Assembly (NCBI RefSeq): GCF_902635505.1
Contig: NC_045429.1
Coordinates: forward strand, 432,849,669 to 432,913,668
Length of the DNA stretch: 64,000 bases
Direction: 5' to 3'
DNA from: Sarcophilus harrisii
Lineage: Eukaryota > Chordata > Mammalia > Dasyuromorphia > Dasyuridae
Part shown: positions 1-14,000 of the stretch, one piece after another
Numbering within the stretch: position 1 is the first letter of the stretch
Layout: every line of letters starts with the position of its first letter
Notes under the pieces: generated by a model
The model's database searches: none
The model's input: the letters and a program-made list of their open reading frames with translations, nothing else
What the model was told of the DNA's origin: nothing
Made by a program: the position numbers and the translations under genes

Positions 1-1470
1 AAAATCATAGGTACAGAGAAAGCTCATTTAACAGTATCAAAAGAGACTATTCCAGCGTGTCACTTACTTGTCCTAACCCTAAAGTGACTTGTGCCTCACA
101 AAATTATTACACAACAATAGTTCTTTTCTAAGTACCAACCAAACTTTCTTGTGGCCATTAATTAGACCAATATACTAACTTGATACTTGGATATTTAAGA
201 TATTGAAAAGGTCAGGAAATGAGTACAATGATCAAAGATTTACACTATTACATTAAGATCCCTTTCTCCTTTAATATTTAGATACCAACTAAAGAGAGCT
301 CAATTATTCAATTAATAGTAATTTTGTTTCATTACTGGTTTTTGAGGATTACCAATGGGTTCAATTCAGATTTTGGCTGCTTTTTAGTGGAGTTTTTTTT
401 TTTTTTCTTCTCCCAATTACAATACTGCAGTCATGGATAATTTCTTTTATGTTCCCTTTGTTGATAAAAATTTTCCAATGTGTCTTTGAATGGCCCTTAT
501 TTATCATCATAACTAATCTAACAAAGTGTCCCTGAATATGAATTTTATAACTGTATAACTTGTTTAGTTAACCGAGATGCCTAAGTCAAAGGGCTGGCAC
601 ATAGTATTGATTAATAAAGGCATTTTTATTTAAGGGTGAAAATCGGGAAGGTAATTCTAATTTACGATCCATTTAAAAGTAGAGTTGGTTAAACCATTTG
701 CAAAGTAATTTCAAGTAAAACTTGACCATATTTTAAATCATTTAATTACATTTTCTGTCTTTAATCAGAAAGCAAAATCTTAAAAGGAAAAGCCTTAACA
801 ATTATATGGAAAAATACAGGAATTCAGTCATCTCAAGATACAGAAAGACTGATCAAGAATAATTCATCCAAATATGACCAAATTCAATTAATTATGAAGA
901 TATATAAAATGTTCAGTCACTTGAAATTTTGTTAAAATCTTTGTGAAATATAACACATCAAAGGTAGAAAAAGATAGAAAAATGTACAAAGCAACTTGTA
1001 GGTTAACAAAATAAAGCAACACATAAGATGATAGTAGAAAAATATTTATAAACCTCCACTGTCTAGATAATCCAATGGTAGAATATTGCTAAATATCAAT
1101 ACAATAGGAAAAACTTCATTAAAGTCATATTCCTTGACGCTTAAAATTAAATTCGCTTGAAAATGTCATAAGTGACTCTAAAAGTTTTAAATTAGCAACA
1201 TAAGTGGGAGTGAATTTTGCAAAAATCTATTTTGGAAGAAATTCTTCTGATATTGAAGTTCATTATTAAATTAAAAAAAGTCCTGATCATGTCAGTAGAA
1301 CAGGGAGGCAGTGAGGGAGAAAATGTTTGAGAATGACTTGAAACACAAATATCTCGACACATATCCATTAAATCTACACTCCAGTTATTTCCAGGAGAAA
1401 TAACTTAATCCTTTCACAGAAAAACAAAGTTTTAAAAAAAATAAAAGGGTCAAACTAGACAAGAGAAGAG
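1..1470. other. ATAD5 3' UTR/downstream flank, no further gene recognised
   Basis: AT-rich sequence without a convincing ORF or a repeat I can classify. Part may be 3' UTR if the distal AATAAA at 625-630 is used. Confidence 0.5.
625..630 (-). promoter_or_regulatory. candidate distal ATAD5 poly(A) signal AATAAA
   Basis: A canonical hexamer on the minus strand, about 1060 nt downstream of the stop. I saw no other AATAAA on this strand between the stop and base 1. Confidence 0.3.
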
Positions 1471-1689
1471 CACAAAAATATCAGCCTATAGAAGAGGTAT
1501 CACAACCAAATATACAATGTATAAGCCGGACTTTTGGTTATCTTTAAATACTTGCACACAAATATAAAATATACAAAGTCTATTTTTACTGTACATGAAG
1601 AAAAAATTTAATGACACAGAAAAATCTATGAAATATTCAAATGTAACAAGTAGCTTTTACTGTACATGGCACCATTAGCATAGAAAACT
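1471..1689. repeat. copy A of a local duplication (ATAD5 3' UTR)
   Basis: This segment, ending inside the ATAD5 stop codon, resembles 2339-2540 along its length. Shared words include tcagccta-agaagag, atcacaaccaaa, tttttggtta, tactgtacat and attagcatagaaaact. By eye identity is roughly three quarters, so the duplication is old. A shared unknown interspersed repeat is the alternative. Confidence 0.6.
1607..1612 (-). promoter_or_regulatory. candidate ATAD5 poly(A) signal ATTAAA
   Basis: ATTAAA on the minus strand about 75 nt past the stop codon would give a very short 3' UTR. A canonical AATAAA lies at 625-630 and would give a UTR of about 1.1 kb. The sequence alone cannot decide between them. 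Confidence 0.35.
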
Positions 1690-1766
1690 AGGGGAAGTCA
1701 GCTGCCAAACTGCTCACAGTGTCTTTGGGTATGTCGAGATGAATTCCTTCAAAATAGTGCAGGAAT
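1688..1766 (-). CDS. ATAD5: ATAD5 coding exon 23 (terminal) with stop
   Basis: 79 nt encoding FLHYFEGIHLDIPKDTVSSL then AADFP and TAG (1688-1690). It is almost identical to the human C-terminus (FLHYFEGIHLDIPKETVNTL). The acceptor is ttgacag. Confidence 0.96.
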
Positions 1767-2044
1767 CTGTCAAAAGAGAAAGAATAAGAAATAGTTTGGT
1801 AATGTTTCTTTTCATCTAATGGAAACAGATCACAGAAATGTTACTCAGAGCTTTCACCTTCTCTTATTCTTTTCTTGCTCTTTTAACTTCTCTATCCTAC
1901 AGATGCATCGAAGGGTCGGTAAATATTCTGCGAGGCTGGCCTGTCTGCTGCTTCCCAGGTTTAAAAGAGATTTCCCAGAAAATACAGTTTTTACGACTGC
2001 CAACCTCTTCTGTGCTTTGCTGCAAGTTAAAAAGGAAATAATTA

Positions 2045-2075
<31 letters not shown>

Positions 2076-5000
2076 TACACACACACACACATATATATAT
2101 TCAATAAAAATGGAACTGTACTACACAAGCTGATTTCTCTCTCATCTTAACCTGCTACAAAAATGAACTTCCATATATTGCTTTCAACATGTCATTCCTC
2201 TGCTCAAAAATTTTCAATGGCTCTTAAGTGACTGTTGTATTAAAAAGATCACACATCTACCTAAGACTTGAGGTTCCTCTCTATCTGGGCCTGCTCCTAT
2301 TTATTCAACCTGGACTCTTATCTGCCTCAGCTCCAGGCAACAAAAACATCAGCCTAAAGAAGAGCTATCTATCACAACCAAAGATATAGTTTATAACCCA
2401 GTTTTTGGTTATTTTAAAGACTTGCTCACAAATATACAGTCTTTTTACTGTACATCAAGAACAACTTAGGAAAATCAATGAAATATAAAAATGTAATTAG
2501 TATCATTTACGGTACATGATCCAAATTAGCATAGAAAACTTCATCTTCTGCAGTGCAGTAATGAATTCACAATAAATGTCATAATGACCTATGCTTTTGC
2601 AGTTTTCAAAGATTGGAAAATTCAACCCAAGGGGTGGATTCCACCACATAATTCTATTACATTCAAAAAGAAATTGGATTCTTATTGTGCCTCTATTATT
2701 ATGCCCTCTCCAAAGAAAGACCAGGAAGGAATATACTGGAAAACAAAGGAGACAAACCATATAAACCCGAAATTCATCTAAAAAATGGAAAACAGACTTA
2801 CTCTACATCTGCAGCAGATTGACTGAAGTACACATTATTTCTTTGTTCTGAAATGTACAAAGTGAGGTCCCCGTTTGGATCTTTTCCTAATTTCTTGCAA
2901 GAGGCCAAAGAGGTTTCCAAAACTTTTGAAATAGTGGAAGAGCACTTGGTAAAACTGAGTGCTTCCACAACTGCCTTCAGCTCCTCCAAGCCTTGGCAAG
3001 TCCAGCCATCACGAGGCTCTTGTCTAAACTCATCACAAAGGCCATTCTTGACCCTGCCGTTTGTCCAGTTAAAGTCTTCGTTTTTACCAAACTCTTTTTG
3101 CTCCCTTTGATTAGGTGAAAGGGAATCTAAGAAAGACATATCATCCATAAATTCAGTCAGTGAATTTAAACAGTGAGAAGCAAGAGGACATTTTTGTTGA
3201 CTGAGAGTTTCAGGAGGACGAGACACAAACATCATGTCAGATTCCAAGGTTTTCTTACTCTTCCCTTTTGCACTCGGTTTGAGGGCAGAGCTACTCTCTT
3301 CTGAGCTTGAGGGTGGAACAGCTGAGGGCAAACTAATGTCTTCATCAGAATAATTCAAAGCAGTGTCAAACAAGTCGCTGTCATCCAATGTGACCATCTT
3401 CTTCTGACGCTTCACTTTCTTGGCCTTTACCAAAGAAGGGTCTTCTTCAGAACACTCAGCATTCAGGTGATTCTCATTCTTCCTTGCTGGGGAAGCATAT
3501 GAAGTTTCAGGCAAAATACAAAGGTCTTTTGACTCTGGGATGACGTGAACTGGCAATGGCAGAATGAATTCAAGATTACTATATAAAAAATCAACATTCT
3601 GTTTTTGGAATTCGGTGAGGAGCTGAATGAGTTTATTCCATTCTTCCTGTGTTGTGAGTTTATGCTGAAAAACAAGTGTATGTTAACAAATGTTTACACA
3701 ATCACGACATATACAATTTTCAAATTTCCTACTAATGGCAGGTGTGCTCTGTTAATCCACCTTCCTAATGCTTGACAACGTCTTTCTGCCATATATTCCT
3801 CTGCACGCCAACAAAGAACTGTAGCTCAGGCCTAATTTTTGTCTGGTTCTTATCTGGTGATGAAGAATAAACATTGCTCCATGGACTTCACAGTGATGAG
3901 CCAATCTATGTCAAAGTGAGGTTTGAAATGACTTTTCATAAGAAACATCACAGCAATTTTATCCTAAACATTCTAACTCTGAGGTCCAACCCTGGAAAAA
4001 TATTTGACTTAAGGGGAAGCTTTTAATATGGCCATAGCTATAAAATCAGGTAGTCTGTAACAAAGAAAAATCTTAGACTTAATAATTCAGGCACGTTTAA
4101 ACTATGGGTCAGGAGGGAAGGAGAAGAGAAAGAACTCAAGCTAATATTCTGATTTTATAATACCTTTATAAAGGAAAACAAATCTTCAGATGGAAGGACT
4201 ATGTTCTTCATGCCAAGCAGACTCTCAGCAAAGCCAGTGTCACACTTTGGAAGGTTGGCAGGATCCTGCTGAGGAGCGTGGGGATGGTTTTTAGGATGAG
4301 CACCATCTCGAGAGTAAACAAGTTTGGCATTCTCTCCTAGGGAGTTATAATTTAAAAGAATCTATTAACATCATTTCCCCTCAAGAGTTGCATGACAGCA
4401 AAACGTAACTTCAGAGTGAGGTCACTCTTGGCCACATTCTACTGACCTACACATACATACACAATAACTTCACCAACAGGCCTGCTATATATTATTTTTT
4501 TTAAAAAGTTTTTGCCATAGTAAACATTATTTGTGAAAAGACTAAACTTTATTTGAATTCCATTAGTTAAAAAAAAGTAATGCTATTAGTATGACAATTG
4601 TTCACAGTTAATTGTACTTGAAAAACCCTCTAATATTCTAAAAGGCAACCAGGTGTAAAGGAAGATGTCTTAATCTGAGGTTAAGATCACTGCATTTCAA
4701 TATAACTGGTTTCCTTTATAATTCAATATATCTTATTTTATGCATTTAATGTTATTCTGAGAAAGGACGCACAGGTTTCCCAGACACTGCCAAAGGAATC
4801 CAGAACACAAGTGAAGAATTCCTAGAGAGAAAAAAATAATGAATTTTGAATCAGGAGACCCGAGTTTCAACCACTGGCTTAACAGGTTATGTGTCTTAGT
4901 TTCCTCATCTACAAAATGGGAATCATAAAATGCACTCTATTTACACCCACAATTAGAAGGAAAATTGCTTCAGAAATCTTTATGCATTATGATAATGACT

Positions 5001-8000
5001 TATTATGGGTATTGTAGGACTATCTCTTGAAGCCTGATGAAAGCAATTTTCAAGTCAAATATAATCAAATACTATCTTACATAGGAGTGAACTTGTGGAA
5101 TTTATTACCAAGAGAAACTGAACAATCTGAAAATATAAACAGATTCATTAAGTCTTTTGAAACCATTTCTGGCAACCTAATGAATAGTCCCAACTACTAG
5201 TGTTGGTTTTCCAATCACAGTTTTTCTACAGACTGTCCTTTGATTCAACATGACAAAATGACAAAACAGACTAGATAAATTGTTAGTTTGATTCAATATG
5301 AGTGATGTTCTTACCTGTAATTTTTATTAGTCATCTCATTCAACTTTAACATAATGCAAAATATAAACCACATAATGATCTCTTCCTGGGTCAGCCGTTT
5401 CTATCATGTCCTGGAAACTTAGTTCAAGATTTGTCTTTCTGCTAAGAAGCTTTTCTTACTGAATCCCACCTCTGTCCGGGGTTTCTATTCACCGTTTAGA
5501 CTATACGTAATCACTTTTATTTTACAGTTGCTTCTATCTGTCTCACCTATGAAAAGCCTGACTTCCCCACTAGCTGTTAGAATCAAGGACAGGGACCAGC
5601 TCTTACTTATCTTATAGTTCTTATCATGCCCCTTAGGTAGGTAATATTTGATTATTAATTAATTTTATTCTGAAGTTTCCCCTTAGGTTTTATCCTGTTC
5701 ACCCATGATGAATACTTAGTAAGCTTAATCAACTTAAGATATAGGGGGATCTCCTTTTAAGAAAAAAAAAAATCTGAATTTATTAAAGATAAATTAAGAA
5801 GGGATATTAACATCTTCAAAGTTTCACCTTAATGACCAAGTGTAGGCCCAAAGAAGCGATACAAGAAGATCCCCCACTCATCCTGCTTCTTGGCAAAGGT
5901 AGAAATGCTATGGGTGTGATATAATGTATGCATTATTGATAATTTGGTTGATTTTTACTTAACTGTCTTTTTTCTCTTCTTTGTTATAAGAGATGGCTTT
6001 TTAGGAGGAGGAAGGAGAAGTACAAGGAGAAATGTAAATGATATATAACTAAAGGATATCAATTAAAAAACTTTTTAAACACTTCAAGAGGGATGCCTTC
6101 AAATAGTGTACTTTAAATATATTTAGGTGTTATACAGGAGTCTCATTTATTCAAAAAGAAGCTTGGGAATCCATGTTTAAATTGAAAGCTGAGCATCAGG
6201 AACCAATGCCATCTAAATATCTATAAGAAATGTAAATATCATCACCACAACAATATTAATGGAGGCAAGTGGAAGGAAGGAGAAGCAAAAAAATTTGATT
6301 TTTTAAAAATCAACTTAAAATAAAACTTTTTAGTAACAAATCTACTACATCAGATAAATCTAGCCTGGTACTTTTACATAGTAAGTACTTAATCAATGAT
6401 TACTAATTCAATTTATCTTAGATGACAAAGGAGATAATACATGATAACTGAAACAGATCATGTTATTAACTGCTGATAATGTCCATACTTACAGTTGGAC
6501 ACATTTTTTTAAACAGATCAACTCACCATGAAGTGATAACGGTTTTTCTTTTAAGAATCCGCCTCCACTTCTAACCCAGAATTGTAAATAGAGAATGCTT
6601 CTTCTGATATCACAATTATTAATAGTCAGCAAGGTGACAAAGTCTTTTAAGTCAGTTCTTAAATTTTCTGCCAAACAGAGTGTCTGTAGATAGCTGGCAA
6701 CATTTAGCTATAAAATGTAAAAGAAACATATAGAAAAGTATTTTTCAATTAAATAATTTCTTTTTAAAAATTCTAACAACATCACAAATGCTTGCTATCA
6801 TTAAGAATAAAATGAAATTTATGAATTTTTCTAAAACATTTCTAATGTTCTTGCGAGTAAAGAAATTGCTTTAGAAGTAAATATTCAGGAATGTATTTTT
6901 ATAATTAAAAGGATATGACACCCCAAAGAAGAGATATGAGAAAGCAGCTCCCTGAGAATAGAACCAAGGCTAAAAACAATCACACACAAACAGACCACCT
7001 TGAAAGTTACAAGTTGAATTTGTTAAAGCTGTACATGAGAGATTCCAGTTTCAGATACAATACTCTCCTGTTCTACATTTTATTGGCTGTTCAGAATAAA
7101 TCTGAAAAAGTGTATCCCTGCTTCCCCACACACTCCTTTGCAGAGGTAGGAAATCAAGGGCATGAAACAATGCAAATAGTGCTAGACTTTTTTTTTTTTT
7201 TTTTTTTGCTATTTTGGTTAGTTTTACTAAATTGTTTTTTCAACACTTTTGTAACAAAGGATAATTCTATGGGAAGGAGGGGGTAGTAGACATTTAAGAG
7301 ATGCAGGTAACATAAAAAACAAAAGATATTATTAAAAAAAAAAAAAAAAAAGGCAAAAGCATATGGCCACACATTGCTGAAACAAGGAAATTTTCATCAT
7401 TATTTGTAGGAGATAGTTAACATGAATTGGATCCCTATTCACAAATTTCCTAAAGGAAAAAACTCAAATATATAAATTAAGTTTCAGTTTACATTCATTT
7501 GAAACTATACAAAACTATTTAAGAAAATCCTTTCAATCTTAATTAGAGCTCCACAGTAAAAGTTAATGAATTTACATTTCACAAATTTTACAAGGCTCAG
7601 TTAATACATTTTATATACTAAAAGCTCTAAGTAAGGTAATATGATCAAGGAATTTCTTCTAAAAAACTTGAATTTTGTAGGACTGAATGTTTTTGTTTAT
7701 AGTCAGGAAGTTAAAAATTTTTAAGAAATCTAATTTCTATGTTTGGTCATAGATCTTTTGGTACAATATACCGATCATTCTTTTGAATCTTTTTTAAAAA
7801 CACATTACCAGATAAAAAGAACAGTTTATAAGCTAACCAAGTATCTGGATGGATCAGGTCCTCCTCATCCCCATGCCCACATTACTTAAAGCTTTCTGGT
7901 TAATGCTCTAATAGAGTAGGAAGCTCCTACACCAATAACAGACACAATTTCCTTTAACCCACAAGCTTTTGGAAGTACACACAGAAGGCAAAACATTACA

Positions 8001-11000
8001 GGAGAAATGTGTCCTGAAGTTTATAGAAATGCTGGCATCTTTTTAAATTCATACAACTAAAAGGATCTTTGGCTTTTTGTTGGACCAGATAATTGCCAGT
8101 ATCAGTTTCTATTTCTGACATTTTCTGATTTCTTACTATATACAAAATGCCATGTTTACTATCATGTAATTTTTATGATTTAAAAAATAAAACACATACC
8201 AAGGAGGGAGTTTTAAAGTTGATTTCCTCAAAGCATCCATCAAATGTTAAACTAAATGTTGGATCTGCAAAAAGAAAGTTCTAAAATTAAGAGTTATCAA
8301 TAAATTGGATAGTTATAGTGAGTTTATCAGATATGCAGAAGACCCAGAGCTGGGTGAAATGGACAATAAGTTGGAATCCCATCTCCCAAAAAAAGGATCT
8401 TCAGGGCTGGAATATTAGGCTAAAATTGCTAAGGTTACACTTGTCCTTATTAAATTTCAAGTTTAATATCTAGGTTCAAAAATTCAACTTCACAAAAATA
8501 ATGTAAGAGACATGAATAGACAGTCCAGTTAAAAAAGACCTGGGGGACTGTAAGCACAATGTCAATCAATAATATGTTCAGGCAACCAAAAGTGAGTGCG
8601 TGAAGAGAGGCCTCGTGTCCAACTGCTATGCTGGTATTCCAGACCCTCTCTAAACTACTGTGTTCACTCTGGGTGCTGTATTTTTAGGAAGGCAACTGAT
8701 AAGCTGGAAGTGACCGATATGGCAAATAAAAGGACTTGGGGTCTTGCTACATGAAAGTTTAATGAAGAAAGGGGAGGGGTTTATCTAGAGCAGAGAACAC
8801 AAAGGGGATTAGCTTGGTGCTGCTTGGCCTCCCAGGGCAGAAATAGGACAAAGGATAGAAACTGGTAGTGAGGTTCCTTGTCCACATATGTCTGAGTTCT
8901 AAAACAGCAGCCAAAGCACTGGTCCTTTCAGAATGTACTGTTGTCAGTAAAATACAATCTTTTGAGGAATCGAAAAACTCTTTACTAACCTACTCATCAA
9001 ATCACTGGCAACTACTAACAAAATTGGCTTTCTCTATATGCTTTAACATTTACAAAAAACTTCCCATACATTTTTCATTGGATTCTCCCAACAGGTAAGC
9101 TGGGCAGTGCATGTAGCACTAACTCAGACATACTGGTAATAACTAAGCAGACCAAGGTCTTGTTGCTCCTAATCACAGGCTCTTTCCAGTTTTACCCCAA
9201 TGTTCCACTCCTCCCTGTGAGATTTTTTACCCAATACCTTTAGGGATATAGCAGAAAAAACACCAGATGCAGATCCATGAATATATTAAGAGGAAAAAAA
9301 TCATCCTAAGCAATTAACTTCAAGATGGATTTCCTAACTGGGGGGAGGGGAGGGAAGCACATTGCTAGAAAATGTTAAATCAGTATTAACAAATTTTGCT
9401 CATCTGTTTTACCTACCACTTGTAGTAAGAATCACAGGCCTTTTGGTTGTTGCCATGAAGGTCTTGATAGCATTTAGAAATCCAGCATCTTCATCAAATA
9501 TCACATCGACCTAGGAAACACACGCCGCTGTGAATGTCAAGTCCAGGGACAAGGGGATGAAAGTTATTTTATAAACAGTCATGTACCTGAGTTGGATTAG
9601 ATAATCTCTACTAGCCTAAACTGTAAAAGGTTTTTTATAAGTCATTTAGTAAAAGTGTAAGTGAATTACTCTATGTTAAACTAAGAAAACACAAAGCTTT
9701 CTAAGTGAAAAGTTTAGGCTCATTCAGAACACTTTCTAGCATCAAGGGCATCATAGTGAGTGGAGCTCCAAGTCTCTAATCAGAAGACCTGACTTCAAAT
9801 CCAGCCTCACACACTTACTAGCCATGTGCCTCTGGTCAAGTCAACCCCAACTGTCTCCCCCCGAAAATACTTTCTAACATCACTGAGTACAGATTGATGA
9901 TATTCCAACTCCACAAATATTCATTAAATGGCAGACACTATATTCAGTGCTGGGGAACAAAGTGACAATGGTTTTTACCCTCAAGTAAATTACATTTGAC
10001 TGGGGGCAAATATTGCAAGCAGATAAAGACAAAAAAGTAAAATGTGCAGGGTTCTGCAAAGGCCACAGTCAAAAAATGACAAACTGGAAAGAAAAAACAA
10101 TAGGGCGAGTAAAGTGGAATGAGGCATTGTAGGAGTTGAAATGACAGAGGCACCTATATTTTATTGGAGGCACTCCCCCACTTTTAATAGGAAGGTGACA
10201 GGGTCACCCTCATTTGTGGGAGAGGTGAATGGGGCCAGAGAAGACCAATGAGCAGAGGGGATGGCCCCAGACCCAGGTGATGGCCATGGCCACGAGAGTG
10301 CAAATAAGGGGATGGCCCCAGACCCAGGTGATGGCCATGGCCACGAGAGTGCAAATAAGGGCATGGACAAGTGGAGCAGTGGAGGGCAAGCCAATCAGAC
10401 ATGGCAGCTGATGAGATGGGAGACTCCAAGATGGGAGGTAGAGATATGGGATGGCTGAGGTTAGGAGACTTAGTATCTAGAAGGAAGGCACCAGGCAGAT
10501 GATGGCTAAGATAATGGAAGAAAAGAGAGTGAGAGAATGTGTAGGAACAGAAGTCAACAGGGTCAAATACTGCAGAAGCAAAGGAGGAGGACAAGGAAAA
10601 GTCAACAGAAAAGGTCACTGGATTTAGCAATGATGAGATAAGTAGAAATTATAAAGAGAGTAGCTTTAATTGAGTGCTGGTCTCAGAAGCCAGAAGGCAA
10701 GGAATTGAGAAATGGAAGAAATGAATATAGATAGGTTTGGGGTTTTTTTGGGGGAGGGTGGGGTGAGGAAGAACATGAGGTTTGGTCTTGAAAGGCAGGA
10801 AATACTTTCATTTGAGTATGCTACCTTCTTCAAAAAAATTATTTCCTTAGGTTTTGACATTTTCATTTGCTTTAAAAAATATAATTTCAGTTTCAATATT
10901 TGATATTATTTGTCATTTTTTATATTTAGATACCATCTGTAACATAAATGTGTACTTTTTAGGATTTTAAAGTATTTAGCCACAAAACAAAGGCACCAGT

Positions 11001-14000
11001 TTTATTTTTGTGGTATCAGTAATTCATAAATGCACACTCTTACCTCCTCAAAAAGAATGAGAGATGTGGCATTTTTCCGATTGGATTCCTCTAATTCCTT
11101 GACATTTGAGCTGGAGATGTTTGTTGATTTTGTTTGAGTGTCTTGTTTCTCTTCAGAAGAAATAATTTCTACAAAGATGTGATATAAGCATATCAAGAAA
11201 ATCCACTAGTATTATTACTATTCTTGACAGAGAATTGTCAATAGAATTCATGTTTTTATTGAATAAACTAATAAAAACAGAAATAAATTATCAAAATGGA
11301 ATCTACAGACTATCTAGAGTTTAATAAGTGACTCCTAGGAACTTAAAGAATGTTTCATAATCTCTTTCTAATGTGTTGAAGATACATTCCTTTAACTTGT
11401 ATTTTATATTATGAATTCTTACCTTTCTTATTCTTCTGGTGTTTCATCACTTCATCATTACTTTGTTTGGAAGACACTTTAAAATAATTTGCCAAAGTTC
11501 TGGGAGGGAGCCCCCGCTTTGCAACTCTTGGTGAAAGTGGAGGTTTCCTTGGTGATGCAAGAATTTTCTTAGGTGAACTTAATTTTTCTACCAAAAACAA
11601 ATATTAATTTAATCTTATTTAAAATTAATACTTCTTAAATTAAACTTTAGATAGTCTACATCCCATTTCAAACCCACAACAGATGAAATCATTTCAATCC
11701 CAGTCTACCTAAATTGTCACTTGGGCAAGGAGGAGTAGAATGGGGTCAGAACAAAACAAAGGCCATTATTTAAGTAAAGTTTATAAATGCGCTTAATTTT
11801 CAAGATTAAAGAAAACTAGACTACAGAAGGAAATAAGTCATTTAGAAAATGACTTATTAATTCTTTTATGAGGGTTAGTTTTGCACTTTGAAACACAAAA
11901 GAAAAACCAGTGCTTGAACTTGTTGCTTTTCCCTAATCCTTCCAGAATTCCATTTGCTGCCAAATCACACTGTCCAGCTACTGTCAAGCCCAGCATGCTG
12001 CTAACGGCTCATGTAAATTCACCTCTCAGGAACTTCCTAGCATATTCAAGGGCACCATCATTCTGCAAGTAGCTAGTGGGAGGTCCTTCTGATAAGGCCC
12101 CCTCTTCACTTGAATATGTCACTGTCCATCTTTCCCTTCCTCTCCAGAAAGTTGTTCCTCAGAAGCCTTATTTTGAAAGCTGGCATGCCCTCTAGTGCTC
12201 TGGATCCTAAAGTCTGTCTCCCCTTTCAGCTTCCACCTCCCCGTCTCCACAGGCTCATTTCCTTTCACCTTCAGCATTCAAAAATGCTGAGATCTTTATC
12301 TTAAAAGAAATCCTTTCTGTTGATTAGGATCTTAGGAGCCTGGGTCAAGCCAGTTTCTGGCTTCCTAGAAGTAAAGAGAGGCTGCTGGTCATTACATGCC
12401 CATTGACATAAGCTCTTGGAGGATAGGGATTCATCTTTGACTTGTTACCCCCCACCACACTGCTACCCAACTTCTTAATGCTGGTTTTCCACTACTCCTT
12501 GCTATCCTCCTCCTCCTAAAATCAGACTTCTATGGGATCTATTCTCAGACATTCTCCTCCAACCCAATAACTCCTTTCCTATCCACAGACTTCTACAAAA
12601 TTCCCCTTTCCAGTGGCTTCTGGGATCTAACAATTCCTGATTCTCCATCACCTTGAATATGGACTCTTCATCCTTTGCATCTATCTTTAATTCTCTTAAC
12701 TTTTCTATTTATCTAAAGCTGAGCTCATCCATTATCACTATTTCAGCATCATATCTAGGCTGCCACCCCCTTTTTTAAATAATGGCTTCCCCCCATTACC
12801 ATTCCCTATTGCCAAAATACACGCAAAGATAGTTTTCAACATTCTCCCTTGCAAAACTTTGTGTTCCATTATTTTTTTCCATCCCTTTCCTCCATCTTCC
12901 TCCCCTAGACTTGGATTGAAGACTTCTAAACCTATATTTCCAACATGGACTTTTAAAAATTCAATTTTATTTTATTTACCATTCCAAATTTTCTCCTTCC
13001 TTCTTTCCCTCCCCTCACCCACTGAAGCCAAGAAAAACAAAACCTGTTTCAAATATATATAGTCATGCAAAGCAAGTTCCTAACTGGCCATGTTCAAACA
13101 TAAAAGGGAAAAATAACAAGTTTCCATCTGCACTAAGTCCATCAGCTATCAATCTGAAGAGAGTATATTTTACCATGAATTCTTTGGACTTGATGTTGGT
13201 CACCTCCAACACTTGACTTTTCATGTGCACTTTCAACTTTTATTAAACAGTTCCACACAAATGCTGTGCCATTATCTAAACTCAACATGTTCAAAACTAA
13301 CAAACCAATTTCTCTTTGCAAACATTCCATTTCTTCATTGTTCATCATAATAAAACCTATAGCCCTTAAAAGTTTACAAGCATTTGATGTATTGTCTCGA
13401 TTAAGCCTTAAAATAACCTGGTATTAGAGATATTATTTCTAAGCCATGGTTTCCTCAAGTATATCCTTTAGAGATAGGAAACCATGCCCATTAGAGAAGG
13501 GAATCAAATCCTACTAGATTTCTAGATTGCAAAATCACCACTCTATTCACTGGACTATGCTGACACTGTAGAAATAAAGCCTAATTCTTCATTCTTCCTT
13601 CTCCTACATATTCTATACTTAACATTCATCAAATCCTATTCAATTATTCCTTCCCTTTCAAATCTGTTCAGTTTGCCAGACCTCCCCATTGCTACCATTC
13701 TCATCTAAGCCTTCACTGCCCACAATCCTAGAGTATTATAATTACCCGGCTTTCCACCTTATATACAGAGGTCAGCGTTGATAAAACACAGCCTTCACCA
13801 TGAAAGTCTCTGCTTCAAAATTCCCACTGGTGCTGTCTCTAAAAACCCAAACATTTTTGTTTATGATTTTCAAGTCTTTTAATAATCTGGTCCTATTCTA
13901 TACCAGAAAATCATATTTCCTAAGGTTCTCCAATTATGTACATTACATATTGCCCAGTTTAGGGATATACCATGTTCTTGTTCCCTCCAGCTCATAGCAG

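Noticed and set aside
7154-7372. 72-codon minus-strand frame between poly-T and poly-A tracts
   Set aside because: Phe/Lys homopolymer runs from A/T tracts in an intron; not coding.
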